DNA of 6,721 nucleotides from an uncultured Frankiales bacterium (GTDB taxonomy: Bacteria; Actinomycetota; Actinomycetes; Mycobacteriales; SCTD01): NCBI GenBank assembly GCA_946479905.1, contig CAMLIA010000212.1:1-6721 (forward strand). Direction: 5' to 3'. How positions within the stretch are numbered: position 1 is the first letter of the stretch; every line of letters starts with the position of its first letter. The notes beneath the pieces were generated by a model. It saw only the letters and a list, made by a program, of their open reading frames with translations, was not told the DNA's origin and did not search any database. Position numbers and translations under genes: made by a program. Positions 4,391 to 6,721 of the stretch are shown here, piece by piece.

Positions 4391-5946
4391 CCACCGACGC
4401 GTTCCACGTCTACGACACGACCTTGCGTGACGGCAGCCAGCGGGAGGGCCTGTCGCTGTCGGTGCACGACAAGCTGGCCATCGCCCGGCACCTCGACGAC
4501 CTGGGCGTCGGGTTCATCGAGGGCGGGTGGCCGGGTGCCAACCCGAAGGACGCGGAGTTCTTCCGGCGCGCCCAGACCGAGCTGCAGCTGCAGCACGCGC
4601 AACTGGCGGCGTTCGGCTCGACCCGCAAGCCCGGCGGCAGCGTGCGGGACGACCTCGCCCACCTGCGCGACTCCGGAGCGTCGGTCGCCACCCTCGTGGC
4701 GAAGAGCGACGTCCGGCACGTCGAGCGGGCGCTCCGGACCACCCGCGAGGAGAACCTGGCCATGGTCCGGGACTCCGTCGCGCACCTGCGCGGTGAGGGG
4801 ATGCGGGTCTTCCTCGACGCGGAGCACTTCTTCGACGGCTGGGCAGCGGACCGGGCCTACGCCCTCGAGGTGCTGAGAGTGGCAGCGGAGGCGGGCGCCG
4901 ACGTGCTGGTGCTCTGCGACACGAACGGGGGCATGCTGCCCTCCCGGCTCCAGGACGTGGTGGGTGAGGTCGTGGCCGCGGGGCTGCGAGCCGGGATCCA
5001 CGCCCACAACGACACCGCCTGCGCGGTCGCGAACAGCCTCGCGGCGATCGAGGTCGGTGCGACGCACGTGCAGGGCACCGCCAACGGGTACGGCGAGCGC
5101 TGCGGCAACGCCGATCTCTTCAGCGTCGTGGCAGCGCTCGAGACCAAGACCGGACGCAGCGTGCTGCCCGACGGCAAGCTCGCGTCGCTCGCGCGGGTGG
5201 CGCACGCGGTGGCGGAGGTCGCGAACATCCCGCTCGACCCGCACACCTCCTGGGTGGGTGCGTCCGCCTTCGCCCACAAGGCGGGGCTGCACGTCAGCGC
5301 CATCAAGGCCGACCCTGACCTGTACCAGCACGCCGACCCGGCCGTCGTCGGCAACGACATGCGGCTGCTCATGAGCGAGCTGGCCGGCCGCGCCACGGTG
5401 GAGCTGAAGGGCAAGGCGCTGGGCCTCGCGATCGACGCCGCCACGGCGGGGGAGGTGCTCCAGCAGGTCAAGGACCTGGAGGCCGTCGGCTACTCCTTCG
5501 AGGCAGCCGACGCCTCGTTCGAGCTGCTGCTGCGCGACGCCCTCGGTGACCGGCCGCGGTTCTTCCAGCTCGAGAGCTGGCGGGTCATCGTCGAGCACCG
5601 CGAGGGCCGGGTCGTGAGCGAGGCCACCGTCAAGCTCTCGGCGCAGGGGGCGCGGATCGTCGCGACGGGTGAGGGCAACGGCCCCGTGAACGCCCTCGAC
5701 AACGCCTTGCGCCAGGCGCTGCAGGAGCTGTTCCCGGCGCTTGCCTCCTTCGACCTGACGGACTACAAGGTGCGCATCGTCAGCGGCGCGCACGGGACCG
5801 ATGCCGTGACGCGCGTGCTGGTGGACACCACCGACGGCGTCACCGAGTGGAGCACCGTCGGTGTCCACGAGAACGTGATCGAGGCCTCCTGGCAGGCGCT
5901 GGAGGAGGCCTACACCATCGGCCTGCTCCGCCACGAGGGCGTGTGA
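4387..5946 (+). CDS. cimA: (R)-citramalate synthase
   Basis: A 519-residue cytosolic enzyme of the LeuA/HCS/CimA family. It condenses pyruvate with acetyl-CoA to citramalate, opening the threonine-independent isoleucine route. The barrel begins VYDTTLRDGSQREG (8-21), with R14 and metal ligand D15. EGGWPGANPKDAEFF (45-59) is characteristic of this citramalate synthase subgroup rather than LeuA. H205 and H207 in GIHAHND and N241 in GNAD complete the metal site. ASAFAHKAGLH (292-302) is the conserved loop of the helical subdomain. The LeuA regulatory domain covers about 385-515, with GEGNGPVNALDNAL (428-441); in characterised CimA enzymes it senses isoleucine. GAGGTGA (4376-4382) lies four bases before ATG 4387, and the ATGA overlap suggests coupled translation with the ACT gene. 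An in-frame GTG at 4159 would extend it through that gene in another frame and is rejected. Substrate choice rests on family resemblance. Confidence 0.93.
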   Translation: MTTDAFHVYDTTLRDGSQREGLSLSVHDKLAIARHLDDLGVGFIEGGWPGANPKDAEFFRRAQTELQLQHAQLAAFGSTRKPGGSVRDDLAHLRDSGASVATLVAKSDVRHVERALRTTREENLAMVRDSVAHLRGEGMRVFLDAEHFFDGWAADRAYALEVLRVAAEAGADVLVLCDTNGGMLPSRLQDVVGEVVAAGLRAGIHAHNDTACAVANSLAAIEVGATHVQGTANGYGERCGNADLFSVVAALETKTGRSVLPDGKLASLARVAHAVAEVANIPLDPHTSWVGASAFAHKAGLHVSAIKADPDLYQHADPAVVGNDMRLLMSELAGRATVELKGKALGLAIDAATAGEVLQQVKDLEAVGYSFEAADASFELLLRDALGDRPRFFQLESWRVIVEHREGRVVSEATVKLSAQGARIVATGEGNGPVNALDNALRQALQELFPALASFDLTDYKVRIVSGAHGTDAVTRVLVDTTDGVTEWSTVGVHENVIEASWQALEEAYTIGLLRHEGV

Positions 5947-5960
5947 CGGGCGGCGACGGC

Positions 5961-5974
5961 TAACGTCCTAGCGC
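5961..5974 (+). promoter_or_regulatory. Possible -10 of the TauE/SafE gene, leaderless start
   Basis: TAACGT (5961-5966) fits TANNNT and ends eight bases before GTG 5975, the same layout as the cimA leader. No ribosome binding site is seen between cimA and this gene, which favours a leaderless transcript over simple read-through. No -35 is recognisable. Confidence 0.4.
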
Positions 5975-6721
5975 GTGACCCCTGGCAGTGCCGCGATCGT
6001 CGTCGGCGCGGGCTTCCTCGCCGGCGGCGTCAACGCCCTGGCCGGTGGCGGCACCTTGCTGAGCTACCCGGCTCTGCTGGCGGCGGGGCTGCCTCCGGTG
6101 CTGGCGAACACCACCTCCTCGGTCGGACTCCTCACCGGCTACGCCGGCGGGTCCCTGGCCTACCGGCGGGAGCTGGAGGGGCAGCGGTCCAGGGCCTGGC
6201 GGCTGATCGGCGCGGGTGTCGTCGGCGGCGTGGTCGGCGCGGTCCTGCTCCTCGTCGTCAGCGGGGACGCCTTCCGTGTCGTCGTGCCGTTCCTGGTGCT
6301 GCTGTCCTGCGGGCTGCTGGCGGCGCAGCCGAGGGTCGCTGCGTGGCTGCGCGACCGCGGCCGCGCCGAGGAGCACCCGCTCTGGATCGCGCAGCTGCTC
6401 ATCGGGCTCGGTGCGGTCTACGGCTCGTTCTTCGGGGCCGGCCTGGGCGTCGTGATGCTCGCCGTCCTCGGGGTGCTGGTGGCCGACGACCTGCAGCGGC
6501 TCAACGCGCTGAAGGGCGTGCTGTCGCTGGTGATCAACCTGGTGGGAGCCGTGGTCTTCGTCGCCACCGGGCACGTCCGCTGGGGTGCGGCGGCGCTGCT
6601 CGCGCTGGGTGCCTTCGCCGGGGCCTCGGTCGGTGTGGGCCTGGCCCGGCGCCTGCCCGCAGCGGCGGTGCGGGCAGGCGTCGTGGCGGTCGGCCTCGTG
6701 GTCGGGATCGTGCTGCTGATC
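5975..6721 (+). CDS. TauE/SafE-family membrane transporter, 3' end outside window
   Basis: An open frame of 249 codons runs from GTG 5975 to the window edge without a stop. The product is strongly hydrophobic, with about eight membrane segments (roughly 5-24, 36-60, 76-96, 100-118, 138-170, 178-198, 203-224 and 230-249). The first repeat motif, GGVNALAGGGTLLSYPALL (17-35) with NTTSSVGL (45-52), is diagnostic of the TauE/SafE (DUF81) family. Its second-half counterpart is YGSFFGAGLGVVMLAVLG (149-166) followed by LNALKG. Members move sulfite, sulfoacetate or other organic anions across the plasma membrane, but the substrate cannot be read from sequence. Typical length is about 250-270 residues, so little is missing. 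The gap to cimA is 28 bases, so partial co-transcription is possible. A link to branched-chain acids is not supported beyond position. Confidence 0.9.
   Translation, partial: MTPGSAAIVVGAGFLAGGVNALAGGGTLLSYPALLAAGLPPVLANTTSSVGLLTGYAGGSLAYRRELEGQRSRAWRLIGAGVVGGVVGAVLLLVVSGDAFRVVVPFLVLLSCGLLAAQPRVAAWLRDRGRAEEHPLWIAQLLIGLGAVYGSFFGAGLGVVMLAVLGVLVADDLQRLNALKGVLSLVINLVGAVVFVATGHVRWGAAALLALGAFAGASVGVGLARRLPAAAVRAGVVAVGLVVGIVLLI

Noticed and set aside
4427..4876. Other overlapping + strand frames inside cimA, ilvE and the CBS gene
   Set aside because: They are Arg/Ser/Thr-rich out-of-frame translations with no motifs, sitting wholly inside conserved genes.
4165..5934. A 589-codon open frame on the - strand opposite cimA
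   Set aside because: It is antisense to a well-conserved citramalate synthase, has low-complexity composition and no motif.
5960..6574. A 204-codon frame on the - strand opposite the TauE/SafE gene
   Set aside because: The + strand frame has the diagnostic family motifs and membrane segments. The antisense product is Gln/Arg/Asp-rich low-complexity sequence.

Overview
The window is very GC-rich. Its gene families, AGGAGG-type ribosome binding sites and leaderless-looking TANNNT promoters point to an actinobacterium. A nocardioid or propionibacterial lineage is a guess; the sequence does not settle it. All genes I accept lie on the + strand, and most belong to branched-chain amino acid synthesis.

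Layout: the window opens in the last 176 codons of leuA (2-isopropylmalate synthase), followed by a large hairpin and a leaderless-looking leuB (3-isopropylmalate dehydrogenase). A short tandem duplication overlaps the leuB stop. Next come an unrecognised protein built from two similar alpha/beta halves, ilvE (branched-chain aminotransferase) and a two-CBS-domain protein. The segment 4041-5946 is the most interesting part. It holds a promoter inside an inverted repeat, a 12-codon leaderless reading frame (MYQSIIIAERVC) with three consecutive Ile codons, a 13-bp hairpin and a good intrinsic terminator. After these come a 70-residue ACT-like protein resembling the small subunit of acetolactate synthase, and cimA (citramalate synthase), which overlaps it by ATGA. 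The window ends inside a TauE/SafE-family membrane protein.

How the genes fit together: LeuA and LeuB serve leucine synthesis. CimA makes (R)-citramalate from pyruvate and acetyl-CoA. LeuCD (not in the window) and LeuB convert this to 2-oxobutyrate, giving isoleucine without threonine deaminase. LeuB is therefore shared by both routes, and IlvE does the final transamination. I infer that the cimA operon is controlled by isoleucine at up to three levels: attenuation through the Ile-codon leader, the separate ACT protein, and the C-terminal LeuA-type regulatory domain of CimA. The leader and the orphan ACT protein are the best candidates for something not yet described. I could not search databases, so novelty is untested.

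No RNA genes, CRISPR arrays, insertion sequences or origins were seen.
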